From Cryptomeria japonica (lineage: Eukaryota; Streptophyta; Pinopsida; Cupressales; Cupressaceae), in the NCBI RefSeq assembly GCF_030272615.1, contig NC_081406.1:214554997-214618996 (forward strand): DNA of 64,000 nt, written 5' to 3'. Under the pieces are notes generated by a model that saw only the letters and a list, made by a program, of their open reading frames with translations, was not told the DNA's origin and made no database searches. This document shows, piece after piece, positions 11,701 to 22,576 of the stretch (its first letter is position 1; each line of letters starts with the position of its first letter). The translations under genes and the position numbers were made by a program.

Positions 11701-12930
11701 ATCATACGGTAACACTAGCCAACACTATGTTGTTCACCAAAAGTGATAACCCAAGTATACCTGCAATCCTTCTATGAAATGGCCAATTTTAGTCTATGAA
11801 ACACATCAGGGCTTGGACAACATAACATAGGACAATAATTGATCCTCCTACACTTTAGGTTCTGCTAGACCTAGGGGGGGATAGCCTTTGATGCTTTGAA
11901 CATAACAATTACAAACACATAGCTGCATCAACACTAAGCAGATAGATCATTTCACAAGCTCAATAGGTTAGGAACACTACAGATTGGCTAGATGTGTACA
12001 ATCAATAAGATGGAATAGAGCTTTGAAAGAATGGAACACAAACACCCCTAAACATGAAGGGAAATTAGATTTATCTTTTAAAATGTATATCTGAAAACAT
12101 ACCCAAACTTGCAAGACCAGTGCCTTGTTCATTGGGCAACAGAGTCACAGACAAAACTACAAATATGAATCATAGATGCAAGCTTATTTTCCTTAAACAA
12201 GATATTCATGCATCAATACCTTATATTAATGCACTATTTGATTCATTCACAATTTTATCAGATCTGGAAATATATTTCATCATTTATGATTGACTATAGA
12301 GTTAAAAACCTTCCTTGAAGGATACCTATAAACAATCACACAATTTCCTTGAAATTGACAAATCTTATCCTCCTTCAGGATTCAATTCATGATAATGAAA
12401 TACATACCTAGAGACAATACTGTGAGGAATTTACTCATGCCTGACACAAGCAAGACCTGCAACTAAAATCACATTTACAACTATGCACTACAATCCCTAT
12501 ACCCTGAAACCAAATAGAAGCATTTACAAATTTGGGTCATGACATTTAGAAAGTGGAAACCATCAAATCTGGAGCATTTTCCAAATTTCTGGAACCCTTA
12601 CAACTAAGAAGAATTGGGAATAAGAAGGAGAGGGAACCAAATCAAATCTGCAACTAAATTGCCAAGTGTCTCCTCTCTAATTGAATTTCAATCTCAACCA
12701 AACTGCTTCCAAAATATCTGATCTTTGCCAAAATTAACTCCATAATCGGATTCATCATTCTGAAAGCTTTCCAAAAATATATAACACTTCATACTTTGGC
12801 CAAAAATTAAGCCCTGGGTGAATTAATCCCCATTTGTGCTCAGTCATTTAAATTTTTTAATTTTTGACATAGTTGGAACTATATCATTAACTAATTTTAA
12901 ATTTGTTTTTTTGGCTCTGATCATGCTCTG
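11700..12930. other. Unassigned stretch inside E1
   Basis: No recognisable protein or repeat. It separates the PMD tail from the PMD domain on the same strand, so it is either a long intron of the PMD gene or a later insertion. No terminal repeats are visible. Confidence 0.3.
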
Positions 12931-12934
12931 ATGC

Positions 12935-14165
12935 TTTGCCACGTGGTGGCCTCTGATTGGTCGATGGGGTCCATTGGGTGCCACCTGGGATGACACCTCA
13001 TCACTACGATGTCATCCGCTTTGTCACTACCACTTGGCCGCCACGTGTACACCACCTCAATGCCATGTCATCACCACCTCTGTGCCACGTCATCACCACC
13101 TCACCGCAACCCACCTGCTAGATAGCTGACTGTACCCGCCACCTGTGCGCCACCTATCTTTCACAACTTCGTAGGGTTTATTCGGCATGCATCTTCCTTT
13201 AGCAAAACAATAGGAGCTATTGATCTCCATCGAACTTGCTCGACCTTTACCCTTTTTGCAACTTCGCATGGTGTAACTCGCGTGCATCTTCGTCTTGCGA
13301 AATCGCATGCTTCGTCAGATCCTCTTCAACTTGCTCACTAGTTAAGCCAACCTTTCTCTACAAAATTCCACTTGTCTACCTCAGGAAGCATGCCTGCGTG
13401 GGGTCCACCTAGTTGCCGCTCAGTCACCTCCTCCGTTGCCTCAAGATCCGCACCCACGTGTGGGCCCACCTTGGGCGCCCAACGGGCACCGTCCGTCAAA
13501 AGCCTTGATGGCTTTGACATTATAGATGTGTAAGGTTTTGGTTATAAACATCAAAATAGTCCACTTCCCAGCCAATGTGGGATAAAGCTATTTGCCTGCA
13601 CTTGCATTTTTGAAGGTTTTCCTAAGACTTTAATGGCTATTTTCCTTTTCTTGCAAGTTTTTCTGTTTGCCTTTTCCTCATACCACGTGAAGCCTGTTGC
13701 ACATTATTTGTTTTAAAAGACCCTAGCTACTGCAGATTGTATTTGCTTGGAGTTTCAAGTTGTCACGTGATCTTCAACCTTCCACGCTGGACTTGGTTGT
13801 TGTGTTAGGGAAGGCATGTGGGAGTGGAGACACTGGGCTTTCCAAACACCACGCTCCACACACTCTTTCCAGCCCACGTGAAGGATTTGGAACTGCAGCC
13901 CCCTTCTTTGTTTCCTCATTTCCACGTGAGATTTTGGCCCTTGATTGCAAGCTCCTTCAAACACTACACAGGAGGCATGGCATTTTACAGATGCCATGAT
14001 GCATTTACTATTTCAAAATGCCCCTTTCAACAATCACGTGGGGGGGAGCTGATTCTAGCGATTTGATTTGATCTCTCTACAACTTCACACAAAGAGGGAG
14101 GTTAGCATTATATCATTCATTTGCACAAAATTTAAATTCCCTTCTCCAAACACTAGTCACGTAGG
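12935..14165. promoter_or_regulatory. Cluster of CACGTG (G-box) sites
   Basis: Eight exact CACGTG hexamers occur within 1.1 kb, at 12,940, 13,042, 13,455, 13,684, 13,764, 13,875, 13,923 and 14,035, plus near-matches at 13,086 and 14,157. A random hexamer is expected about once per 4 kb, so this is strong enrichment. G-boxes are bound by plant bHLH and bZIP factors. The flanks of the later sites share a loose CACGTGAAG / CACGTGAGA pattern, so the cluster may be a decayed tandem array rather than a selected enhancer. GC content is higher than in neighbouring DNA. Confidence 0.5.
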
Positions 14166-14337
14166 GTATCCAATTTGCATGCAAGGAGGAGGCCAACAAG
14201 TGTGGTATTGGCTGAAAGGTTTCCTTTCCTCATCCACGATATGCCAATGGAACTCATTGAGGTCAGCATATGACATGGAATCAATTATTTGTTTGATGAT
14301 TTTTACATTATTTTTCATAAAGCTGAATGCACATAAT

Positions 14338-14490
14338 TAATTTAATGTCTCAAAGCCATGCAATGCACCATACACAGTCTTTGCCTCCAAATGAGTGCCT
14401 TGAACAACTGAGTGTTCATCGCCCACAGGCAAATAAAGAGAATAACTTTCATTAATTCCAAGTTGAAGAGTCTCTCCACTCTCACTGTCC
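14338..14490 (-). pseudogene. Host gene fragment: beta-N-acetylhexosaminidase-like exon
   Basis: The minus-strand frame contains ETLQLGINESYSLYLPVGDE followed by LEAKTVYGALHGFETL. This matches the region just before the catalytic barrel of plant glycosyl hydrolase family 20 beta-hexosaminidases, where xLGVDESY and EAxTVYGALxGLETFSQL are conserved. Only about 50 residues are present. The frame stops right after ETL and no neighbouring exon is seen, so it is a captured or stranded exon fragment, not a gene. It lies inside E1 in the same orientation as the PMD gene. A 13-bp duplication GATTGTGACTAAG sits just beyond it (14,498-14,527). Confidence 0.65.
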
Positions 14491-14639
14491 AACTGGCAGA
14501 TTGTGACTAAGTGGATTGTGACTAAGCCAATATTGATACACCTCGCCATGAAATAAGAACACTTCACCATTAAAATAATTTCATGTGCATGAGCCCAGTC
14601 AGGCCCCAAAGTGGGTCCGACTAAAATAATTTTTGTTTT

Positions 14640-15780
14640 CGTTCAACTGACCTTTGAAAAGCTTCAGGAACCTTACCCATACCTCTGGAAATGATCGGCA
14701 TTGTTTTCAGACCATTAATCTGCATTTTACAACCTTTAGGTGATTACGCCACATTTTCGCATTTAATCGCAAAGACGTAATTTTCAAACGTGTCAAAACA
14801 CTTTTCTAGAGCTCGCCATCTAACAAGCGTGCACTCTGATATACAAGGATGACTTCTACCAAACAGTTTCTCGAGATGAGTCTTGAGCGAAGAGATATTA
14901 ATTTCCGAAAATGCCCAACTGGCTTTGTCGACACTACAGACCTGATGAAGTCAATGTCCTGGCAACACATGACGCCTTTCTCAAAAATATCAGACGACCT
15001 CCGTAGGCCCTCAAATTTGAAAAATAGGTACCTTTAAGTACATATTGAAACTTAGATTTCTCAGTTCGATCACCAGACTAACAGGATGCAAACAACATGC
15101 TCACAAAAATGGCTACATTAACTGATATAACAATGGAAGTGCGGATAACTGAAAATGATAGCTAAATGAATCCTTTTAAAAACCGATCAAACGGATTGAT
15201 AAAGGCTTGAAATTTTAAACGTATCTCATCATTTATACTAACATTATCCCGGAACAAACATTATGGCATGACGCTTACTGAGGAAACTTTTACACTCATG
15301 CGAAATAGGGCTCCGACTAGCGGTCTAAATAGGGACTTGCCAAACCACACAAACTGCAAATGGGTTTGGCTTTGAAAACTGAGCAAATGGATTCATTAGG
15401 ACTTGAAATTTTGTAGACTGACTCACATTTATACATAGAATTGAATCCACTTTTAATTTCTTCATGACGATCAATAGGGCAAAAGATACAAACACTCAAA
15501 GTAGGCTACTCCATAAAATCTCCATTTGTGCCTAAAATGCACTTTCAGCTCACCCCTCGAAATGGGTACCTGGTAAACTTCTCCAAACTGAATTCTGAAA
15601 GTTGCACATCATTGAATAGGCCAAATGAAAGGTGCGGGACATGAATCCCGAGCCTTACCCTCTGAAAATCAACCGGCTCCATTTTGCCCTCTCGCAAACT
15701 AGGCCATTCAAACTGACTCATTTAGGTACTTTTCTAACATGTAGAGCAAAATTTTGAAAAGGGCCTCTAAACTTGACTCA
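14640..15780. other. Unassigned stretch inside E1
   Basis: Mixed-composition sequence with no recognised coding or repeat structure, between the hexosaminidase-like fragment and the PMD domain. It may be intron or insertion. Confidence 0.3.
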
Positions 15781-15789
15781 AATTTAATG

Positions 15790-16775
15790 AGTCCCAACAC
15801 ACTAGAATCTCTCTCATACTGCCCGTGCATACTCCCTTGATCCACTCTGCAATCTCTACCTTCGATCGAACTGCCTCATCACTTTATCGAGTACCTATCT
15901 CTCCACATTGTAGGATGTCCTTCCAATCAAATATCGTGTCATAAATACATAAGACAAAGCCTCTACATCATCCTCCCAAGGCTCACACTCAATGTATGGC
16001 CTCCATATCACTGCATCTAGATCATTTACTGCTCTCTGCCACCACTCCAACTTCCCCAAGTGGGGCTGACTCATCATACCTCCATACATGTACACATATG
16101 GCTGGTCTACCACCCTAAATCTTAGGCGCACCATTCATGTCATTGGTAGGTGTTCCCATGCCTAGATATGTAGCAAAGTAATGCCAACCCCCAGCGAGCT
16201 CATCTCTCGATATACCACCTCATGAAGCTCCATGTATAGGTGTGATAATACACATGGCCCCCATGCATAGTGGGTCCCATCTGTCATCATGCGCTCAATC
16301 ACCCAGCCCCAACCCATGGCTTGTCCATGCGATCATTGATCGGGGCACAACAAACCAACGACAATGCTTATTAAAATAGCTGGTAATGGCTCATATAATG
16401 TCGCTATCTCCTCCCATGCGATCGAGCCATCTTGAATATAGACATCTTCATTGAATATTCATTGTACCGCTGTTATACCCAATCCTTGGTCATACATCAC
16501 CAGATCCCCTTGGATAGGAATGTACAAAATCCTCCACACATCCTCTAGTGTGATGGTCATCTCTACCATCAATAAAGGGAATGTACAGGTCTCGTTGTGC
16601 CACCGCTCCAATAATGCAGTCATTAGTCTATGATTCATCCGAATCGCGGGCATGTACATCATGTCATATAGTCTAGTAGCCATGACGCAATCAATCTCCA
16701 CCTTAGTCAGGCGATCTCGCAGCTGCTATGTAGCCGGATGCCACTCCCACATCTGAAGCACGGGAAGATCCTCCT
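15790..16775 (-). pseudogene. PMD1: plant mobile domain protein (degraded)
   Basis: Minus-strand frame of about 330 codons with roughly seven stops and little or no frameshift. It includes MNHRLMTALLERWHNETCTF, then EMTITLEDVWRILYIPIQGD, MEVVYREM-type helices, WEHLPMT, KLEWWQRAVNDLDAVIWRPY and a final VLDKVMRQFDRR. These are the hallmarks of the plant mobile domain (PF10536): helix-rich N-terminus, xFHLPxGExTxTLEDVxxLLGLPI, then the xVxRQFG end. The stops read as CAG to TAG, CGA to TGA or similar. A possible splice acceptor (TGTGTAG, about 16,776) precedes the domain. Its function in transposons is unknown. It is convergent to E1 pol. Confidence 0.75.
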
Positions 16776-16979
16776 ACACATGCACATCAACATCATCATC
16801 AGTTGTTTTGTTTCAAACTTTCTTAAGTTTAAACCTAGACTATCAATAGATACTTTGATCAAGTATCTTCGAGTCTCAATAGGCAAATGATCATGGCAAA
16901 CCTAGACTACAACAAGCATTTATCATAATGACCTAGTCTTAATGGGGCTGCTATGATTCAAAACAACTTATCCATCTAT

Positions 16980-17345
16980 CCACCCAACATCGACATCTGG
17001 AGATTATTTTTCTAACACTGGGACATCTATTTTTTGGACAATAGCGCTATTATGCTTACAATCGCGCTAAAACAACTACACACTAGCACTAAAACAACAA
17101 ACGTGCTAAAAGACCTATACAAAAGCGCCATAAAATGGCAATAGCACTACAACATTGACTCAATCATGTTACAAAAAAATTCGCGCTAATACTACTATAC
17201 GACTATGCTACAACAAGTAGATAGCGCTAAAACCACTATGCAATAGTGTTATAGCAACACAAAATTGCTATTTTAGCTGACAATCGTGCTAAAACACCGT
17301 TTTAGCACTATTGTCATAGTTGGACTTGGATGCTTGGAAAAACAT
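16980..17345. repeat. Degenerate GCGCTAAAACA repeat upstream of PMD1
   Basis: At least ten variants of AGCGCTA / CGCTAAAACA recur every 20-40 bp, often with an inverted partner (TAGCGCTATT, TTTTAGCAC). Many GCGC cores have decayed to GTGC or GCAC. No counterpart with the same motif is seen upstream of PMD2, where other short motifs repeat instead. Confidence 0.65.
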
Positions 17346-17554
17346 ATCAAAAATGCATAAAAGGAAAAAATTCAAATTTGCGTACCACTGGTCCATCGTC
17401 ATTTGGCCGCTGGAATTGACAAACCCACTCTAGCCAATGATCTTCTATAGGTATTGGCATTTTGACTACTACTCGCTCTTTCAAAATAGTCACCATCAGA
17501 GCTTTGAATCGCTGTGGAGATGGATGCAAATGACCCTATTTGTACCTCTTCACC

Positions 17555-17564
17555 CCTATATATA
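17555..17564 (-). promoter_or_regulatory. Putative TATA box of the antisense PMD gene
   Basis: TATATATAGG on the minus strand, in a 400-bp region between E1's polypurine tract and the PMD domain. Open minus-strand frames begin close downstream (17,529 and 17,626). It would give the antisense gene a promoter of its own, independent of the LTR. It is assigned from sequence alone. Confidence 0.4.
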
Positions 17565-17862
17565 CCCTCATCCCTAACCCTAATTTTACCCTGCTCACCG
17601 TTCTGGTCCTCGTGAACTTCCAACACCTCTCATTTCTCTGTTTTACTCTCGATTTCTTCCATTCTTTCACCATTATTGCTATTTTTTTCTCTTCTACCTC
17701 CCCTCCAATTCTTGTTCTTTTTCGAGAGATTGCCCGATTTTTCAAAAAAAATCAACCCATCTCTTGAGGGGGCATACCACCCATTAAATTAACATTTATG
17801 GGTCATATTTCTTCTCACCTATTTTTCTTTCTTTGAAACGATGCGATAAACCGCACCATCTC

Positions 17863-17875
17863 AAAGAGGGGCAAA
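17863..17875 (+). other. E1 polypurine tract
   Basis: AAAGAGGGGCAAA directly before the TG start of the 3' LTR. This is the primer site for plus-strand DNA synthesis in LTR retrotransposons. Its position beyond the PMD gene shows that gene is inside E1. Confidence 0.8.
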
Positions 17876-19345
17876 TGTAGTCACATAAATCTGTCCATTT
17901 AATTAAATGAATATTTACTATTTATTTGATTAATAAACCCACTAGACAACAGTTAATTAAATTAACATTTAATTAATTCATCTTCAATCATTCTCCCATT
18001 AATTAAATTTATTATTGATTTTATTTCACTTAATTCATTAAACCAAATTCACAATTAATTAAATGAATAAATCCTATTTATTTAATTTAATCCCTTCCTC
18101 TTTTAAATAAATAATTAAAATATTTATTTAAATCATTAAATCTTCCCACTTGCATTCTCCTACAAATGCAAGTTGCAACCACAATTGAAATAAATTAATT
18201 TTATTTTAACTTAAATCCTATTTTCCCTCACCCATCAAACCCACTTGCAATCCTAAATCCCCTTCTAGACTCTTCTAAACCATTCCTAATTAGCCTAATC
18301 CATCCCATTAATTATTGTCACATTCCTAAGAAACTTGAAGTCACTTCTCAAAGCCCTCAAAGTCTTTGAAAAGAATTTAATTCTTTGTGTTCAACAAGCT
18401 AACCCCTAAAGTCTTCCAAACCACTAATGGCTCTTACATGACCATTAATGGCTCTTACATAACCATTTATGGTTAAATCCAGTTGCCCCCATGGTTAGAG
18501 ACTTTACCTCTAACTCAACCCTCATTTAACCCATGGGTCTCTTCAAGTATTTCTTGCTTTGACCATGGTTATCCTCACTAACTCTTGCACAAGAGTTTAT
18601 CCATTGGATAAAGGCATTATTTATTGGATAATGGTTTTATTCATTCAACTCAACATTAACCTTACCTCCCAAGTTAACCCTCAAGTCGTGTCAAGCATTT
18701 AATTCTTATTCCCTCCCCTCTCAACCCATCTCTTGTTGACATTTGTCATCTTGGGATTGGATTGAAAGCCCTCACATGGATCATAAACCCATCAATCCTG
18801 ACCCTTGATGAGAATACTCAATCTCAGGCCTCCATTGCTCCATTTTACCTATAAATAGAGCTCATTTCTTCATAATCCAGATCCCAAAATCTTGTATGCA
18901 TGTAATTTATAGTGAATTTTAGAGAGCATCAAGCATAATCATCTACATTTATCATTTTGGGCTAAAATTAATATTAGATAATTAGATAATATCTTGTTTT
19001 AGCTTGTTCACATTTGCATTGTCATAATCATCCATTTTACAATCTTGAACCTCCATAAGACATCCAGAATAGTGCAAAAAGCTACTAAGAGCTACACTCA
19101 TTTGGGAACTTCGAGAGGAGAGGAACAAGGGAGGGGTACCTACAAGCATGGTGGAGGGGATTTTGAGATACCTTGTTGCATTTCTTAGAGTTATCAAGCT
19201 TTCTATTTTATGTGGTGTGTCTCTCTTGATATGCTTGCTTATGATAGTGTTTGATTTGTGATTTCTACCACTAACACTTGTTTGTTGCTTGTTGTTTTGT
19301 GTTTGTCTTGACAATATCCTAACCATCCCTTTTTGCAGAGCATCA
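17876..19345 (+). repeat. E1 3' LTR
   Basis: Starts TGTAGTCACATAAAT after the polypurine tract and ends at about CAGAGCATCA. It is AT-rich in the first third and has a plus-strand TATA box (18,850-18,858). The right end is chosen by the CA dinucleotide and is approximate. No second copy is in the window, so the 5' LTR is lost. Length about 1.47 kb. Confidence 0.65.
18850..18858 (+). promoter_or_regulatory. TATA box in E1 LTR
   Basis: TATAAATAG with a GAGCTC word just after it, about two thirds into the LTR, as expected for the U3/R boundary. It fixes the element's orientation as plus. Confidence 0.6.
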
Positions 19346-19639
19346 CTAACTTTTTAACCCAAAACGTAGGTAAGATATACAAGTTTATCTCATAAATTTA
19401 TATAAATTTTCTCTATCAAATCTGAAAACAAGGAAGGAAATTTCTTTTGAAAGATATGCAAATCCTAAATTATTCAACACCCACATTTTTTGTTCTGAAC
19501 AAAATATCAAAATCTTTCTCTTTTAAGCTACATAATTTCTTTTTTCATAAAAGAAAACAACATGCATATAATAAAAATCACCACCCTATTTCTGATTTAA
19601 CAAAATATCAAAAGGTAATTGAACAGAGTTGAAACTAGA

Positions 19640-21521
19640 AAGGCAAGATTCAATGGTTATGATGTAAATAAATAAATTAAAACGCAAAATGAAAACCATT
19701 ATACCTTACTAATTACACCTTCTCCTTCGGATTGGGCTTGATGAAGTGGAAGATGTGCCCCTGTGATCCACTTATTTGGATTTTTCCTTCTTGATTGATG
19801 TTGATTTCTCTCCAAGATTGCACAACAAAGAGGGATGGATATGGATGCCATGGATGCTACATCGATATTTGACTATAATGGTGATTCTCTTGATGGATTG
19901 CTAAAGCTATGTGGACAACATAAGATTGCAAAAATTGGAGATGTCAAATGAAGGGGAGGAGACCCCGATTTATAGATTGAAAGATGGAGGAATGGACGGT
20001 CAAGATTGAGAATGGATCAAGGTTGGAGATTGAAGGAGACGAAGAACATGGATTGAGACAATATGGTGTGGAGACCAAGAGATTTGCCATAAATGCATTT
20101 CTTGTCTCCATACTCCACAATGTACATGGGGAAGATATCCCAAGTACATTGGGAAGACAAGAAGGAATTAAAAATTCCTTAGGGGATAAACAAGAGAATT
20201 AAAAATTCTCAAATAATGAAGTGCATGGGGAGAGGAAATGGGAAAAGGAATTTAAAATTCCTTGGGAAGGTGAGAGAAATGGGAGTGTAAGATTTTGAAT
20301 TCCTTGAAATGACACAATTAGGTGCATTTATGGTTGGAAGATGAGGAGGGGACAAGTGGACTTAGCCATTTATGGCTATTGATTGACTTGGTGGCTAATC
20401 ATGAGGATTAGCCACTAGCAAATGATTAAAGAGGTGATCAGGTGGGTTAATGAGAGATTAGGAGACAAGTGGGATTTGTAGGAGGATTTGATAAGAGGAG
20501 AGAGAATGAGTGGAGGAATTAAAAATTAGGAAATAATGTTAAGTAGGCTACTAGAAGAATTAGGGAAAGTAATTTGTAGGAATCACATGAGTAAGCTAAT
20601 TAATTGTCATTAATTAACTAAAAGGGGGTTTAGAGAAATTAATTAATTTTGAGGACTTTAGTAGAAATAGGGAATAATAAATTTATTTAATAAATCAATT
20701 ATTGAACTATAGTGATAGGATTAATTTAATTTAATTTAATTAATTCTGAGAAGAATAAAGTTAACATAATTAAATTAGTTAATTACGTAGAAAAGATAAA
20801 ATTATTTTAAATATATAATTTAATTAATTTTGGACGTCTATAGTAACACACATGAAAATATGAATTGCCGCCCTCATTTAGAAAAGAAATCTTGTAGTAA
20901 GAAAGGAGGGAACCTAGATCTACTTCATGAGTGAATTCACTATTGTTAAATCAACTCTTTGTTGCCTAGCTATCTTCCTTCGATCCTTGTCCTACAACCT
21001 TGTATAGATCTCCTTCAAACCCCTGAAAAATCCTATCTCCTACAATACAATATGTCTACCAAATTCCTCTTACAACTAACATGATTTGCAAGAATTCAAA
21101 AACTACTTTATCAAAGAAACAGTAAACTCCCCTTTTCGAAAATCTGATATATAGAAAAGAGAGTCATTTTCCCACTACCAAGGAAATTAATTGATTTTGA
21201 GATTCTTTTCCAAAATTAATTCTATGCAAAAATTATTGTTATCATAGTGGGGTTACATGCAAAAATTTTGAATTTAAGATTCTCTTCTAGAACCTTCTCA
21301 TTTTCTCCTACAACATGTGATAAATTAACATATTGAGTAAATAAGAAATTTCTAGATAAATTTAAGACATCATGAGTGTGTCACTACTATTTCATTCTTT
21401 TTAATTTAAAAATTTCCAACCATATTCGATTTATCTTTTCTAACTAATAATACACATGAAAACAATATTAATAAAAATAATAATAGCAAGTTTATGAAGG
21501 TTGAGAAAGAGGGTTATGACA
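19640..21521 (-). repeat. 3' LTR of a minus-strand chromovirus fragment
   Basis: Right edge at 21,521: the minus strand begins TGTCATAACCCTC directly after a purine run. It is AT-rich with many TTAATT words in the middle. A minus-strand TATA word (TATAAATC, 19,967-19,974) fits the promoter position. The left edge is not resolved and could lie anywhere from about 19,350 to 19,740. Confidence 0.5.
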
Positions 21522-21538
21522 TCCTTCCCCTCTTAATT
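21522..21538 (-). other. Polypurine tract of chromovirus fragment
   Basis: AATTAAGAGGGGAAGGA on the minus strand directly before the LTR start. Confidence 0.65.
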
Positions 21539-21579
21539 TGTGCATCGTCCTAGTGCATTTATTTAATATAATCATAAAA

Positions 21580-22005
21580 GAGTTTGTAGTTTAAGATATG
21601 TCTAAAACAAAAAGGGAAAAATTTGTTGCATCTCATTGGTGTCTTCCCATGTAGCATTCTTCTCATCATACTGATTTCACTATACTTTGCATTGATCAAC
21701 CTCTCTATTGTGCAATTGCTACTGGTACCTCTCCAAGATTTTGAATGGCTCTATCATTATTCCCCCCATTTCCTGGACCTATAAAGCATCCCAATTCAAA
21801 ATATGCTTTCATCAGGTACATACTTCTTAAGAAGTGACACATGGAAAACATCATGGATTTGACTCAGTTGGGGAGGTAAGGCCAACCGGTTTGCAACTAG
21901 ATTAATCTTTTCCAAGATTTCAAAAGGTCCAACATATCATGGGGCCCAAGGAGGGGTTATTGTCACATTTATCTTTAAGATATTGGAGAGAATAGAGCCC
22001 TTGGA
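21580..22005 (-). pseudogene. Integrase C-terminus and chromodomain fragment
   Basis: Minus-strand pieces read VGPFEILEKINLVANRLALP, then HDVFHVSLLKKYVPDESI, which is the C-terminal part of plant chromovirus integrases. These are followed by EPFKILERYQ and ATWEDTNEMQQIFP, a chromodomain-like end. Several stops interrupt it. Everything upstream (gag to integrase core) is absent: the similarity stops near 22,010, at the junction with E2-related DNA. Confidence 0.7.
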
Positions 22006-22009
22006 GAGA

Positions 22010-22576
22010 GATGGATTACATTCGCGTTTGAGCACTGCGCAAAGAGAGTCCAATGACACCAGAGACCAAAGCACTATGGCCCACTGGTAGGTATCCTGAC
22101 CCTAGTTTGTGTCTTAGTAGGTTACAGCATTTATTGTAGGCAATAAATAGGCCAAAAGGTTAGCGGGGAAGATGCATTGATTGTCGTATCAATGTCTCCA
22201 CAGGTGTTTAATGTCTCCGTAGGTGAATAACTTTTGCACAGGAGTTGAAAGGGCTAAGAAAGGGGGTTCGATGTCAATGCTTGCAGTCTAACGCAAGCAT
22301 AGGCATTGATCAGGCTCAAGAGGGATGGAAGGGGGAAGATACTATGGTTCAACGTCTCTGCCTAGGGTGCGACATATGCATCATAGTTTTGATGTTTCTA
22401 CTAGAGGGGAATCAACGTCTCTGTTAAGGAAGAAAAGGGGGAAAAAATGGATGGAAGGGAAGGATGGGAATGGGTTCAATGGGCACACACGTGCCCCAAG
22501 CAAGGCATAGAATAGGAAATAGGTTAGAAGAGGATAGGATAGGGTAAGGTAGAATAGAATGGAATTTTGAAGGTTA
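22010..22576. other. Region upstream of PMD2 with short repeated motifs
   Basis: Contains several variants of TCAAYGTCTCYG (22,190-22,425) at irregular spacing, and a Lys/Gly-rich open frame that looks spurious. It lies where E1 has its GCGCTA repeats. No 3' LTR or polypurine tract of E2 was found here, so that end of E2 is probably deleted. Confidence 0.35.

Larger units (their letters stand above)
2857..19345 (+). mobile_element. E1: 5'-truncated Tat-lineage Ty3/gypsy retrotransposon with antisense PMD gene
   Basis: Plus-strand order is protease, G-patch motif, reverse transcriptase, RNase H, second RNase H, integrase, A-rich stop region, long repeat-rich spacer, minus-strand PMD gene, polypurine tract and 3' LTR. 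The order protease-RT-RNaseH-integrase defines Ty3/gypsy, and the second RNase H is typical of the Tat lineage (Ogre, Retand and relatives). The 5' LTR and gag are missing. All coding parts carry stops and frameshifts, so the copy is dead. Inclusion of the PMD gene follows from the polypurine tract and LTR lying beyond it at 17,863-19,345. Parts of 11,700-15,780 may be later insertions. Confidence 0.75.
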
